A DNA stretch of 47,025 bases from the NCBI GenBank assembly GCA_031292455.1, contig JARLHC010000032.1:1-47025 (forward strand). The letters run 5' to 3'. The notes under the pieces are model-generated. The model was not told the origin of the DNA. It was given only the letters and a program-made list of their open reading frames with translations, and made no database searches. Position 1 is the first letter of the stretch. The number at the start of each line of letters is the position of its first letter. This stretch comes from Ignavibacteriaceae bacterium (GTDB lineage: Bacteria; Bacteroidota; Ignavibacteria; Ignavibacteriales; Ignavibacteriaceae). Positions 15,894 to 24,720 of the stretch are shown here, piece by piece. The translations under genes were made by a program, and so were the position numbers.

Positions 15894-17576
15894 ATGAAAA
15901 CTATTTACGTGTTAGTATTATCGGTGTTGTTCTCAACTTTACCTCAGGCACAGTTTAAAAATACGTTTGATAATAAAATATCACCAAACCGAAATGCTTT
16001 GTTAAGCCAGATAATATCAAAGAGTGCGGATTATCGTTATTCTGATTCATCTTCTAATCCTACCAACCAAGATTCATTATCCAAGCTGAAGAAAACAATT
16101 CTGGATACAAACAAGCTTAAGAATAATATTTACGATACCAATATTAAGTCGAATGTTGTTGCGCCGGATACAAACTCAAAGAAAATTTTAGTAAAGGACT
16201 CGACAGCACACCTTTATAATCAATATCGCGGATTACTTAATGATGATCCAATCTATAACGCAAAAGCTCCCCTTTGGCAACCGATATTTAAGGTCGCATT
16301 ACAAAATACGCTATTAAATTTAGTTGATCATTATGTCCTTCACTATGATTTTTCAGTAGTAGGCTTCAATTCGTGGAACCGGACATTTCTTCACTCCGGA
16401 TTTCCATGGAATGATGGATGGAAATGGGATGAGGATAGATTTGGCAATAACTTTTTTCTGCACCCTTATACCGGAGCAAGTTATTTTAATATAGCCCGCT
16501 CGAGTGGATATGATTATTGGGAATCGTCTATCTTTGTTTTCGGAGGCGCATATATGTGGAAGCTCTTTGGAGAAAATGGCGGACCCGAGGGGAAACCTGA
16601 GAGAGAAGATTTGATAATAACTACTCTCGGCGGAATGTTTGGTGGTGAAGTACTTTACCGATTGGGTTCAAATGTAATTGATGAGAGAACTACCGGAACA
16701 GAAAGAGTTGGCAGAGAATTCCTTGCTTTCCTTCTTAGTCCCGGGAGAACATTAAGCAGATTTTTGTCCGGCAAATTGTTCAATCATAATACAGAAGAAG
16801 TATATCAAAAAGAACCGCTTGATATTGTACTTTCTGCCGGTGCCCTTGTTGTTAATAATGAAAAATCTTTCGGATCAGGGACGACGGGATTTCTCCTTAA
16901 CGCCGATTTTGATTATGGAAACCCTTTTGAAAAAAGAAGCAGAAAACCATACGACTACTTTCAACTTCGGACAGATTTGAATTTCGGACAAGGCAGAAAG
17001 GTGGTAGATAACATAATTGGATATGGTATTCTAACCGGCACCAATACAAAAGTCGGAAATGCTGAAGTACTCGCTGGAATATTCCAACACTTTGATTATT
17101 GGGATAACAAGGTTTTTGAATTAGGCACCATGTCATTCGGAGGTGGGGCAATTACGAAGTTTAACATAGTGAAAGGGACTAATCTTTATACCAATCTTAA
17201 TTTGGCTTTAATACCATTTGCAGGTAACTCTACAGAGAAAGGGCCGGATACTACTCAAATAAGAGATTATAATTTTGGCGGAGGAGCTCAATTTAAGTGT
17301 GATCTCACACTTAATGTAGGTGGGATTTTCAGTTTAACCTTGTTGAGTTATTATTATTGGATCCATACTTATGTGGGTTATACAGGAGAGAACTATGTCG
17401 GTATTATCAAACCAAGAATTGAATTTCATCTATTTAATAATGTCGGAATCGGGTTTGAACATAGAATTTATTATGATGACAGATATTTACGTGATTTTGC
17501 AGCTAGTCACCAGGTACATACAGAGCAGAAAGTCTTTCTAACAATTTATTTGGCAGATTTCTTACACAACAGGTAA
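15894..17576 (+). CDS. DUF3943-type outer-membrane/periplasmic protein
   Basis: This 560-residue protein starts with a signal peptide (MKTIYVLVLSVLFSTLPQAQ). After a Ser/Asn/Lys-rich linker (about 25-105) comes a domain with NLVDHYVLHYDFSVVGFNSW, GFPWNDGWKWDEDRFGNNFF and HPYTGASYFNIARSSGYDYW, which I recognise as the DUF3943 pattern. The last 200 residues are alternating strands ending in an aromatic terminus, consistent with an outer-membrane barrel. GGAAGGA upstream supports the start. It is 37 bp after the coiled-coil gene and 8 bp before the first PAP2 gene, and a link to envelope lipid handling is inferred from that. Biochemical function is unknown for the family. Confidence 0.72.
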   Translation: MKTIYVLVLSVLFSTLPQAQFKNTFDNKISPNRNALLSQIISKSADYRYSDSSSNPTNQDSLSKLKKTILDTNKLKNNIYDTNIKSNVVAPDTNSKKILVKDSTAHLYNQYRGLLNDDPIYNAKAPLWQPIFKVALQNTLLNLVDHYVLHYDFSVVGFNSWNRTFLHSGFPWNDGWKWDEDRFGNNFFLHPYTGASYFNIARSSGYDYWESSIFVFGGAYMWKLFGENGGPEGKPEREDLIITTLGGMFGGEVLYRLGSNVIDERTTGTERVGREFLAFLLSPGRTLSRFLSGKLFNHNTEEVYQKEPLDIVLSAGALVVNNEKSFGSGTTGFLLNADFDYGNPFEKRSRKPYDYFQLRTDLNFGQGRKVVDNIIGYGILTGTNTKVGNAEVLAGIFQHFDYWDNKVFELGTMSFGGGAITKFNIVKGTNLYTNLNLALIPFAGNSTEKGPDTTQIRDYNFGGGAQFKCDLTLNVGGIFSLTLLSYYYWIHTYVGYTGENYVGIIKPRIEFHLFNNVGIGFEHRIYYDDRYLRDFAASHQVHTEQKVFLTIYLADFLHNR

Positions 17577-17584
17577 AATATGCA

Positions 17585-18406
17585 ATGGATACAATCATGA
17601 AGAAAATACATTTAACACTTGTCTTAACAATTTTATATCTATTTCCCCTTTTCGCACAAAATCCTGTAGTATCGGATTCAGTACAGCCGTTAAAATATGA
17701 TTTTTCTCAATTCGGACATGAGACTATGGATTTTTTAAAGCTGCCGGGTAAATGGGATGGAGGTGATTGGCTCAAGATAGGTTTGATAAGCGCCGGAACA
17801 GTTTTAATTATGGAAACAGCTGACAAGCCAATTCGAAATTTTGTTTTGGATCATCAGCAATATTCCAAGAGTGCTCCGATTGAATTCGGAAGAATGTGGG
17901 GTGAGATTTATTCGCCTGTTGTTTTCTTTGGAGGTTATGCTATATATTCATTGATAGCAGAGGACATTGGAACCAGAAAAATTGCATACGAAATAGGGCA
18001 GGCTTCGATTTATGCCGGAGTAATTAATTATGTTTTAAAGTTGGCAATTGGCCGGGCGAGACCTTATCTCAATGAAGGACCTAACACATTTCATCCATTC
18101 TCATCTCTTTTTAATCAGGATTATCATTCAAACCCAAGCGGCCACAGTACTGTTGCATTTGTAATATCTACTGTTCTTTCAAGAAATGCTAAACCAGTTT
18201 GGTTAAAAGTTTTAGCTTACCTGCCGGCAGCACTGACATTAGTTTCACGTGTTTATCAGGATCAACACTGGACGTCTGATGATTTGCTTGGTGCGGCATT
18301 CGGATACTTTATTGCGACCTGGGTAGTGGATCGCCATGAGAATAACCAAACTACAATAGGAATGTCACCGACATTACCATTATCTATTAGTATTCCACTG
18401 AATTAA
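17585..18406 (+). CDS. PAP2-family phosphatase, exported (all three motifs intact)
   Basis: This protein of up to 273 residues has the full PAP2 acid-phosphatase signature: motif 1 Lys152-x6-Arg159-Pro160, motif 2 PSGH at 184-187, and motif 3 Ser221-Arg222-x5-His228-x3-Asp232. It has an N-terminal signal (KKIHLTLVLTILYLFPLFAQ) and several hydrophobic segments, so the active site should face the periplasm. Substrates of the family are lipid phosphates such as phosphatidate, undecaprenyl diphosphate or lipid A phosphates. Two starts are possible, the ATG at 17585 or the ATG at 17597 (MKKIHL), the latter giving a more usual signal peptide. It overlaps closely with neighbours (8 and 7 bp gaps), so it is co-transcribed with DUF3943 and the second PAP2 gene. 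Confidence 0.9.
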   Translation: MDTIMKKIHLTLVLTILYLFPLFAQNPVVSDSVQPLKYDFSQFGHETMDFLKLPGKWDGGDWLKIGLISAGTVLIMETADKPIRNFVLDHQQYSKSAPIEFGRMWGEIYSPVVFFGGYAIYSLIAEDIGTRKIAYEIGQASIYAGVINYVLKLAIGRARPYLNEGPNTFHPFSSLFNQDYHSNPSGHSTVAFVISTVLSRNAKPVWLKVLAYLPAALTLVSRVYQDQHWTSDDLLGAAFGYFIATWVVDRHENNQTTIGMSPTLPLSISIPLN

Positions 18407-18413
18407 TACAACT

Positions 18414-19280
18414 ATGAAAAACTATCGCTTTAAATTCATTATCCTTTCTCTTTTGAGCATATTTTCAGTAAAACAGACCTATGCACAATTTTATGATAAA
18501 GATACTTTATTTCACCCTTACCATGTGAATTACTGGGTGACAGGGAGTATTATTGTTGGAGGTCTAACTTTAGAATCGATAGGAGTTGCCTGGATATCAA
18601 ACAAATCTCAGATATCACAAGGAGAAATTAGTAATTTGGACAGGCATGATATCAGTCCAATTGATAGTTGGGCTTTAAATTTTAATCCTTCGAAAAGAGC
18701 CGAATTTGAAAAACTTTCAAGTCAGCTGCAGACTGTTTTGGTTTTTCTTCCGTTTGTAACGCTACTTGACCCTGCTATCAGGAAAGATTGGCTGGACATC
18801 TTGCTGATGTATTTGCAAACCCAGGCAATAACAAACAATTTTTACCTTTACAGCCCATTCGGAGCAACTTTTCAAAATAGATTACGTCCTGTTGTCTATT
18901 ACGATGCAGTTGATATTGGAAAAAGGACAGAACCCAATAACCGGAATTCACTTTATAGCGGTCATGTTGCAGCTGCATCTGAAGCTTGTTTCTTTACCGC
19001 AAAAATATTTTGTGATTACCATCCTGAACTGGGATTGAATAAATATCTGGTATATGCTGCCGCAACTGTACCGCCGCTTTTTATGTCATACTTCAGATTG
19101 AGAGCATTGGCGCATTTTCCAACCGATATAATGGTTGGATTTGGAGTAGGAGCATTATGCGGCATATTAGTCCCGGAGTTTCATCGTATAGATGACGGCA
19201 AAATGTCATTGGGCTTATATTCTAATCCTGAAGCAACCGGTTTAGCAATAACATGGCGCACTGATTTTTTTTGCAATTAA
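18414..19280 (+). CDS. PAP2-like phosphatase, second copy with altered motif 1 and 2
   Basis: This 288-residue protein resembles the preceding gene in layout but is divergent. A signal peptide (about 1-24, ending KQTYAQ) is followed by membrane segments. Motif 1 keeps RxRP (Arg158-Pro159) but lacks the upstream Lys, having Ala151 there. Motif 2 is YSGH (181-184) instead of PSGH. Motif 3 keeps Arg228-x5-His234-x3-Asp238. The catalytic histidines are therefore present, but phosphate-binding Lys is missing, so activity could be lower or on a different substrate. It lies 7 bp after the first PAP2 gene. Pairing two PAP2 enzymes back-to-back suggests two steps on envelope lipids, or an enzyme and a derived partner. 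Confidence 0.82.
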   Translation: MKNYRFKFIILSLLSIFSVKQTYAQFYDKDTLFHPYHVNYWVTGSIIVGGLTLESIGVAWISNKSQISQGEISNLDRHDISPIDSWALNFNPSKRAEFEKLSSQLQTVLVFLPFVTLLDPAIRKDWLDILLMYLQTQAITNNFYLYSPFGATFQNRLRPVVYYDAVDIGKRTEPNNRNSLYSGHVAAASEACFFTAKIFCDYHPELGLNKYLVYAAATVPPLFMSYFRLRALAHFPTDIMVGFGVGALCGILVPEFHRIDDGKMSLGLYSNPEATGLAITWRTDFFCN

Positions 19281-19363
19281 ATAATCTGAAAGGAATTATT
19301 GTGAAATCGAAATATTCGCCTCCATCATCGAATTTGATAATGGTATAATAAAGGAGTTTAATT

Positions 19364-19996
19364 ATGAAATTGTTAAATAAATTTATTCCGGTTTCAGTGT
19401 TTTGCTGTTTAATGATTCTGATGGAAAGCTGCTCAACATCAATATTGGTTGATGAATGGAATGATTCTTCATTTCACGAATCTCCATTGGAGAAAATATT
19501 TGTTATTGTCATAAGGAATAATCCCATTCAGCGGCGGATTTGGGAAGATGCTTTTGTAGGAGAGCTTACCAGGCTGGGTGTAAAGGCAACATCATCTTAT
19601 AAACTGTTTCCTGATGCTTTGCCGGATACAAATCAGATTCTGGAGATTATTCAAGGTAGAGGGTTTGATGGAATCCTGGTGACGCGCATTCTTCAAAAGG
19701 AAACCGATACTCATTTTGTTGATGGTTATGTTACTTCTGAATCGAAAATAAGATACAATCCCTTTCAAAATGTTTATTCTACCTATTTTAGGAATATCGA
19801 GCACCCTGGATATATAGATTCTGTAACTGTTTACCGTCGCGCAATAGAGGTTTGGGTTATTAGGGATAAAGAAAGAATAATTTGGGAGGCGACAAGTAAT
19901 ACTCATGAAGGAAATTCTTTGGCAGCAGTTAAAAATGATGTGGTTGATCTTGTAGTGCCTGAATTATCTAAATATGCAATTATTAAATCTAAATAA
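19364..19996 (+). CDS. Lipoprotein, DUF4136-like
   Basis: This 210-residue protein has a lipobox with Cys23 (LMESCSTS) after a hydrophobic signal. The mature domain begins VDEWNDSS, followed by LEKIFVIVIRNNPIQRRIWEDAFVGELTRLG and later FDGILVTRILQKETD, an alpha/beta pattern similar to DUF4136-type lipoproteins that bind neighbours in the outer membrane. AAGGAG upstream fixes the start. It lies 83 bp after the second PAP2 gene and 33 bp before the PRC-barrel gene, and probably belongs to the same operon. The family name is a pattern-based suggestion. Function unknown. Confidence 0.6.
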   Translation: MKLLNKFIPVSVFCCLMILMESCSTSILVDEWNDSSFHESPLEKIFVIVIRNNPIQRRIWEDAFVGELTRLGVKATSSYKLFPDALPDTNQILEIIQGRGFDGILVTRILQKETDTHFVDGYVTSESKIRYNPFQNVYSTYFRNIEHPGYIDSVTVYRRAIEVWVIRDKERIIWEATSNTHEGNSLAAVKNDVVDLVVPELSKYAIIKSK

Positions 19997-20029
19997 TTTT
20001 GTAAATAAAGAATTTTAAAAGGAGTCAAA

Positions 20030-20776
20030 ATGAAGCGCAGCGTAAATGATTTAGTGGATTTTACTATTTGTGCAAAGGATGGTGAGTTAGGGAAAGTAAG
20101 TGAATTCTACTTTGATGATCATACCTGGACGATCCGTTACTTAGTTGTAAAAACAGGGAATTGGTTATCGGAACGGATGGTACTTATTCCCCATTTAGCA
20201 TTAGGAATAACTGATTGGAATGCTAAAACTTTCAAAGTTAACCTTACTATGGAACAAGTACGTAATAGTCCTGATATTGACACCGAAAAAACCGTATCAC
20301 GGCAACACGAGGAAGAGTTGTTTGAACATTATGCTTTGCCGGTTTATTGGGGAGAGGGGTTTTATGCTACCCCCCTTGGTATGGTTCCGTTGGAACCGGA
20401 TATCTCAAGTAAAATATTAAAGGAAGATAGCAAATTAGGCCAGTTGCAGCATGAAGACCCGCACTTACGAAGCACAAGTAAGGTTAAGGGTTATCATATT
20501 CATGCTAATGATGGCGAAATAGGACACGTGGAAGATTTTATAGTTGATGACGAAAAATGGATCTTATGCTTCCTGATTGTAGCTACACACAACTGGTTAC
20601 CCGGGAGAAAAATTTTAATGTTACCCCGTTTAATAAAACGGATTGAATGGGATGAATCAAAAATTTATGTTGATCTTTCAATGGAGTCTATAAAGAATTC
20701 TCCTGAATTTGATTCTACTCAATCTTTATCCAGGGACTCTGAAACAGAACTCTCGAATTATTATGGGAAATATTGA
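20030..20776 (+). CDS. Double PRC-barrel domain protein
   Basis: This 248-residue cytosolic protein contains two PRC-barrel domains. The first (about 4-75) reads VNDLVDFTICAKDGELGKV, FYFDDHTWTIRYLVVKTGNW and then LSERMVLIPH. The second (about 150-225) repeats this with KGYHIHANDGEIGHVEDFIV, then DDEKWILCFLIVATHNWLPG. PRC-barrels act in photosynthetic reaction centres and RimM, but stand-alone double-domain forms like this occur in many soil bacteria, often near stress genes. AAGGAG upstream supports the start. It is the last gene of the run that starts at 15416. Its role may be protein-protein docking; no enzymatic residues are known in the fold. Confidence 0.88.
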   Translation: MKRSVNDLVDFTICAKDGELGKVSEFYFDDHTWTIRYLVVKTGNWLSERMVLIPHLALGITDWNAKTFKVNLTMEQVRNSPDIDTEKTVSRQHEEELFEHYALPVYWGEGFYATPLGMVPLEPDISSKILKEDSKLGQLQHEDPHLRSTSKVKGYHIHANDGEIGHVEDFIVDDEKWILCFLIVATHNWLPGRKILMLPRLIKRIEWDESKIYVDLSMESIKNSPEFDSTQSLSRDSETELSNYYGKY

Positions 20777-20870
20777 TCAATTCAGGCTTCTCAAGATATT
20801 CGTTTTTTTATATGCCCCTATTTTATTAACCATTTGATTAATAGTGAATTTTTATGAAAGTAAAGATTAT

Positions 20871-20883
20871 CCTGAATGTCAGG
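20871..20883. promoter_or_regulatory. Short inverted repeat upstream of the LysE-type gene
   Basis: CCTGA-ATG-TCAGG is a perfect 5-bp dyad located 43 bp before the ATG at 20927, in a 150-bp gap without other features. It could be an operator, but a site of this size can arise by chance. Confidence 0.22.
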
Positions 20884-20926
20884 AAAATTGCTATTTACAC
20901 TTATACCTTGACAGAAAGATTATAAT

Positions 20927-21538
20927 ATGGCATTTACTGATTTTCTTAAAGGTATTTTTATCGGTTTCGCAATGGCTGTGCCGATTGGACCGATAGGAAT
21001 TATATGCATTAGGAAGACACTTACAGAAGGACGATTACATGGACTAATTATTGGGCTCGGAGCTGCAACAGCAGATTTATTATACGGTTGTGTTGCTGCT
21101 TTTGGACTTACGATGATTTCAAATACACTTGTCAGTCAACGAATTTGGATTCGACTCGTTGGAGGTGCACTTCTTTTATTCTTAGGTATAAGAACATTTC
21201 GCACTAAACCTAATAGTCCTAATATTCCTACAAACACTAGTGGCATTTTAAGATCATACCTAACTACTGTTTTTTTAACTCTTACAAACCCATTAACTAT
21301 CTTTGCTTTTATTGCCGTGTTCGCCGCGCTTGGTTTAGGAAATGGGCTCAGTTATTTTTCTGCATCATCACTTGTAGCTGGAGTTTTTATTGGTTCATGT
21401 TTATGGTTCCTATTATTAAGTTCCGGCGTAACTCTTTTTAAAAAGAAACTGGACCTGGTTGGTTTAAAGTGGATAAACAGAATTGCCGGCTCACTGATAA
21501 TTATTTCCGGGATTATTGCCATTATAAGTGTAATATGA
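20927..21538 (+). CDS. LysE/RhtB-type amino-acid exporter
   Basis: This 203-residue inner-membrane protein has about six hydrophobic segments and the family's N-terminal motif GFAMAVPIGPIGIICIRKTL (residues 12-31), followed by GLGAATADLLYG. Length is typical of LysE/RhtB exporters of amino acids. A second family feature, TVFLTLTNPLTIFAFIAVFA with TNP, occurs in the middle. It has no 34-bp element and a 150-bp gap upstream, so it appears to be transcribed separately from the PRC-barrel operon. The exported substrate cannot be deduced. Confidence 0.88.
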   Translation: MAFTDFLKGIFIGFAMAVPIGPIGIICIRKTLTEGRLHGLIIGLGAATADLLYGCVAAFGLTMISNTLVSQRIWIRLVGGALLLFLGIRTFRTKPNSPNIPTNTSGILRSYLTTVFLTLTNPLTIFAFIAVFAALGLGNGLSYFSASSLVAGVFIGSCLWFLLLSSGVTLFKKKLDLVGLKWINRIAGSLIIISGIIAIISVI

Positions 21539-21668
21539 TTAATCTTTTCTTGTTATGGTTAAAATTGATTAGATCGCTTTATTAACTAATGAGGATAGAA
21601 CCTTTCATATTGTTTAAAATTTAATACTATTCTATCTTCATCAAATTTTTCTGAATGTTTTCACTACA

Positions 21669-22934
21669 ATGAATATATCTACAGTAATATCTGCAAAAGT
21701 TAAAAAATACTGGCGGATACTAGGTCCGGGGCTTATTACAGGGGCAAGTGATGATGATCCTTCTGGTATTGCAACATATTCGCAGGCAGGTGCGGGATTT
21801 GGTTTTGCAACTCTTTGGACTGCAATTATCACGTTCCCTTTAATGGCTGCTGTTCAGGAAATGTGCGCGCGAATCGGTATGGTTACTCAAGAGGGATTGA
21901 CGGGAACGCTTAAAAAGAAATACCCAAAAAGTATTTTATATCTGATGGCAGTAGTCAGTTTTCCGGCTATAACACTCAACATCGGTGCTGACATTCAGGG
22001 AATGGGGGCCGTTGCTAATTTACTTATACCCCAAGTTCCAACTTTTGCATTCAGCATAATTATTACGGCTCTGCTTATTTTTTCCATTATAAAATTTCCA
22101 TACACAAAGCTTGCTGGTATATTAAAATGGCTTTGCCTGTCGTTATTATTGTATATAGTAGTTCCATTCCTTGTACATGCAGATTGGATAAAAGTTATGA
22201 GAAGTACTTTTATTCCAACTATTCATTTTAATAAAGCATTTTTGGGGATATTAGTTGCTATCCTCGGCACCACAATTTCTCCATACTTATTTTTTTGGCA
22301 AGCTACTATGGAAGCGGAAGACATTTCACACAATCATAAAAAGATTATAATAAACAAACGAATTTTGAACAACATGAAAATGGATGTTGATTTAGGCATG
22401 TTATTTTCAAATCTTGTTATGTTTTTTATAATTCTTACTACTGGCGCTGTATTATTTAAAGCGGGAATAAGACAAATTGATACAGTGGGGCAAGCCGCTA
22501 AAGCGTTAGAACCATTAACAGGCAAACTTACATATTTACTCTTTGCTATCGGCATAATAGGTACTGGGTTTTTAGCCATACCTGTTTTAGCCGGTTCACT
22601 TTCTTACATCCTAGCTGAGACTTTTAACTGGAAGGAGGGATTGGATAAAAAATTTCATGAAGCAAAAGGGTTTTACATTACACTTGTCATATCGTTGATT
22701 GTTGGCTTGTCCCTTGATTTTCTTCATATAAGCCCAATACAGGCACTAATTTATACAGCTATATTGTATGGATTAACTGCTCCGGTTATGATTGCCATTA
22801 TTATGCATATTTGCAATAACAAAAAAGTAATGGGTGAATTTACAAACAAGAAAATGTCGAATATACTCGGAACAATTACCTTAATACTTATGAGCGCAGC
22901 CAGCATTGCATTAATTTATTTTCAATTCAGATAG
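21669..22934 (+). CDS. Nramp-related divalent-metal transporter with altered metal-site motifs
   Basis: This 421-residue protein has the Nramp/LeuT-fold pattern with about 11 membrane helices. Helix 1 reads GPGLITGASDDDPSGIATYS; classical Nramp has DPGN, whereas here residues 30-33 are DPSG, so the metal-binding Asn is missing. In helix 6 the expected MPH-type motif is replaced by TTISPYLFFWQATMEAED (201-218). Both features are shared by a divergent branch annotated Nramp-family divalent transporter. Changed ligands suggest a substrate other than Mn or Fe, as for Nramp-related Mg transporters, but that is inference. No ribosome-binding site is obvious. It lies 130 bp after the LysE gene without a 34-bp element. 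Confidence 0.88.
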   Translation: MNISTVISAKVKKYWRILGPGLITGASDDDPSGIATYSQAGAGFGFATLWTAIITFPLMAAVQEMCARIGMVTQEGLTGTLKKKYPKSILYLMAVVSFPAITLNIGADIQGMGAVANLLIPQVPTFAFSIIITALLIFSIIKFPYTKLAGILKWLCLSLLLYIVVPFLVHADWIKVMRSTFIPTIHFNKAFLGILVAILGTTISPYLFFWQATMEAEDISHNHKKIIINKRILNNMKMDVDLGMLFSNLVMFFIILTTGAVLFKAGIRQIDTVGQAAKALEPLTGKLTYLLFAIGIIGTGFLAIPVLAGSLSYILAETFNWKEGLDKKFHEAKGFYITLVISLIVGLSLDFLHISPIQALIYTAILYGLTAPVMIAIIMHICNNKKVMGEFTNKKMSNILGTITLILMSAASIALIYFQFR

Positions 22935-22956
22935 AAAACCAGTTGACCTAAAGATG

Positions 22957-22990
22957 TAGTTCTTTTTTCATCCTTTCGCCTTATACTGCT
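22957..22990 (+). promoter_or_regulatory. 34-bp CATCC element, copy 6 (before mlaEFD)
   Basis: TAGTTCTTTTTTCATCC is followed by TTTCGCCTTATACTGCT; the first half is nearly consensus while the second half drifts. The left flank reads AAAGATG, a partial inverted-repeat arm. The core ends 88 bp before the start at 23062. Confidence 0.78.
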
Positions 22991-23061
22991 TTAATTCTGT
23001 TCTACATATTATAATTAAACAAAAAAAAGAAAATAAAAACGATGTAATTCATCTATCAGAA

Positions 23062-23904
23062 ATGAAAAAGATAATTAAAAAGCAATCTTCAAATGGTAAC
23101 CTGGAAGAGGAGGTTTTTCCCGAAATAACTTCAGTGAAGATTTCAGGTTCAGTAATTGAAAGATTCTTTGAAGAAGTTTCTTCTCTCACAATTTTTGCAT
23201 TGCGTTTTTTCAAAGAAATAGTAAAACCTCCGTTTGAATTCAATGAAATGCTGAAACAATCGTTTCAAATCGGTTACAGGTCTCTCCCATTAGTAGGTAT
23301 TACCGGTTTTATTATCGGACTTGTACTAACCATCCAGTCAAGGCCTACATTGGCGAAATTTGGAGCTGAATCGTGGTTGCCGGCAATGGTAGCAGTTTCA
23401 ATTATACGTGAAATTATTCCTGTTATAACTGCACTAATATTCGCTGGAAAAGTAGGGTCGGGAATCGGGGCAGAGCTGGCCTCGATGAACGTAACAGAGC
23501 AAATTGATGCAATGAAGGTATCATGTACCAATCCATTTAAATACCTTGTTGTGACAAGGGTACTTTCTGCAACTTTAATGCTTCCACTATTGGTTGTATT
23601 CGCAGATATTATTGGTTTATTAGGCGCATTTGTCGGTGTAAACTTAAAAGGAAGCGTAAGTTCTTATTTATTTTTTTCGCAGATATTTCAAAGTCTTGAG
23701 TTTATAGACATTTTCCCGGCTTTCATTAAAACTTTTTTCTTCGGATTTGCAATTGGAATTATTGGAAGTTATAAAGGATATAATTCATATAAGGGAACTG
23801 AAGGAGTAGGAAAAGCAGCTAATTCCTCCGTAGTTTTTGGATCTCTTATGGTTTTTATAATAGATATGATAGCAGTACAAATAACGAGTTTCTTTCAAAA
23901 CTAA
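23062..23904 (+). CDS. mlaE: MlaE-family lipid ABC transporter permease
   Basis: This 280-residue permease belongs to the MlaE/YrbE family that moves phospholipids between inner and outer membrane. Characteristic stretches include SLPLVGITGFIIGLVLTIQS, FGAESWLPAMVAVSIIREII (family E-x-x-P motif) and GKVGSGIGAELASMNVTEQI (GSGIGAELG-like motif). It has a cytosolic N-terminal extension of about 50 residues. It is the first gene of a three-gene operon with an ATPase (8 bp downstream) and an MlaD protein, and follows element copy 6. MlaA, MlaB and MlaC are not in the window. In this lineage the direction of lipid flow is not known. Confidence 0.93.
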   Translation: MKKIIKKQSSNGNLEEEVFPEITSVKISGSVIERFFEEVSSLTIFALRFFKEIVKPPFEFNEMLKQSFQIGYRSLPLVGITGFIIGLVLTIQSRPTLAKFGAESWLPAMVAVSIIREIIPVITALIFAGKVGSGIGAELASMNVTEQIDAMKVSCTNPFKYLVVTRVLSATLMLPLLVVFADIIGLLGAFVGVNLKGSVSSYLFFSQIFQSLEFIDIFPAFIKTFFFGFAIGIIGSYKGYNSYKGTEGVGKAANSSVVFGSLMVFIIDMIAVQITSFFQN

Positions 23905-23912
23905 TAACAAAC

Positions 23913-24689
23913 ATGACAACCGAAGCAACACCTTTAAAAGGTAATAATAATAAACGAAATAATATGATTGTTGTTGAGATGATACATGTAAAAAAATCGT
24001 TTGGGGAAAACCAGGTACTATGTGATATAAACCTAGTGATTAATAAAGGTGAGAATCTTGTAATACTTGGTAAATCAGGAACCGGCAAATCAGTACTAAT
24101 AAAATGTATTGTGGGATTGGATATTCTTGATGATGGTAAGCTCGTTATTCTTGGGAAGAATATTTCTGAACTCAACGATAAAGAATTAATGGTAATACGC
24201 AGAAAAATTGGTTTCCTTTTTCAAAGTGGCGCCCTGTATGATTCCATGACAGTAAGAGAAAATCTTGAATTCCCGCTTAGAAGACAATTGATTACCATTC
24301 CGAAAGAAAAAATGGACATGTTAATAAAAGAAGCTTTGGAGGATGTTGGATTAGCTGAAACTATTGATCTGTCGCCTTCAGAACTTTCCGGTGGAATGCG
24401 TAAAAGATTAGGTTTAGCCCGAACTTTAATTCTAAAACCGGAGATAATGCTTTATGATGAACCTACAACCGGGCTGGATCCAATTACTTCAAAAGAAATA
24501 AGCAGCCTTATCCTGGAAGTACAAAAGAAATACAATACTTCTTCCATTATAATCACGCACGATATTAATTGTGCTAAACTCACTGCTGATCGAATTATAG
24601 TACTGAAAGATGGGATTTGCGCTGCAGAAGGTTCATATTCCGATCTAAAGAATTCGACAGATGCATGGATACAAGCATTTTTTGAATAG
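23913..24689 (+). CDS. mlaF: MlaF-family ABC transporter ATPase
   Basis: This 258-residue ATP-binding subunit has Walker A GKSGTGKS at 53-60, a Q-loop in FLFQSGALYDSMTVRENLEF, the signature LSGGMRKRLGLAR, Walker B LYDEPTTGLDP and a switch His in IIITHD. The sequence FQSGALYDSMTV is characteristic of the MlaF/Mkl branch. The N-terminus begins MTTEATPLKGNNNKRNN, an Asn-rich extension; the ATG at codon 18 (MIVVEMIHVKKSFG) may be the true start, since neither has a good ribosome-binding site. It pairs with the MlaE permease and powers lipid transport at the inner membrane. Confidence 0.93.
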   Translation: MTTEATPLKGNNNKRNNMIVVEMIHVKKSFGENQVLCDINLVINKGENLVILGKSGTGKSVLIKCIVGLDILDDGKLVILGKNISELNDKELMVIRRKIGFLFQSGALYDSMTVRENLEFPLRRQLITIPKEKMDMLIKEALEDVGLAETIDLSPSELSGGMRKRLGLARTLILKPEIMLYDEPTTGLDPITSKEISSLILEVQKKYNTSSIIITHDINCAKLTADRIIVLKDGICAAEGSYSDLKNSTDAWIQAFFE

Positions 24690-24720
24690 AACATAAGAAA
24701 AGTTAAAGAGAGCAGATCAA

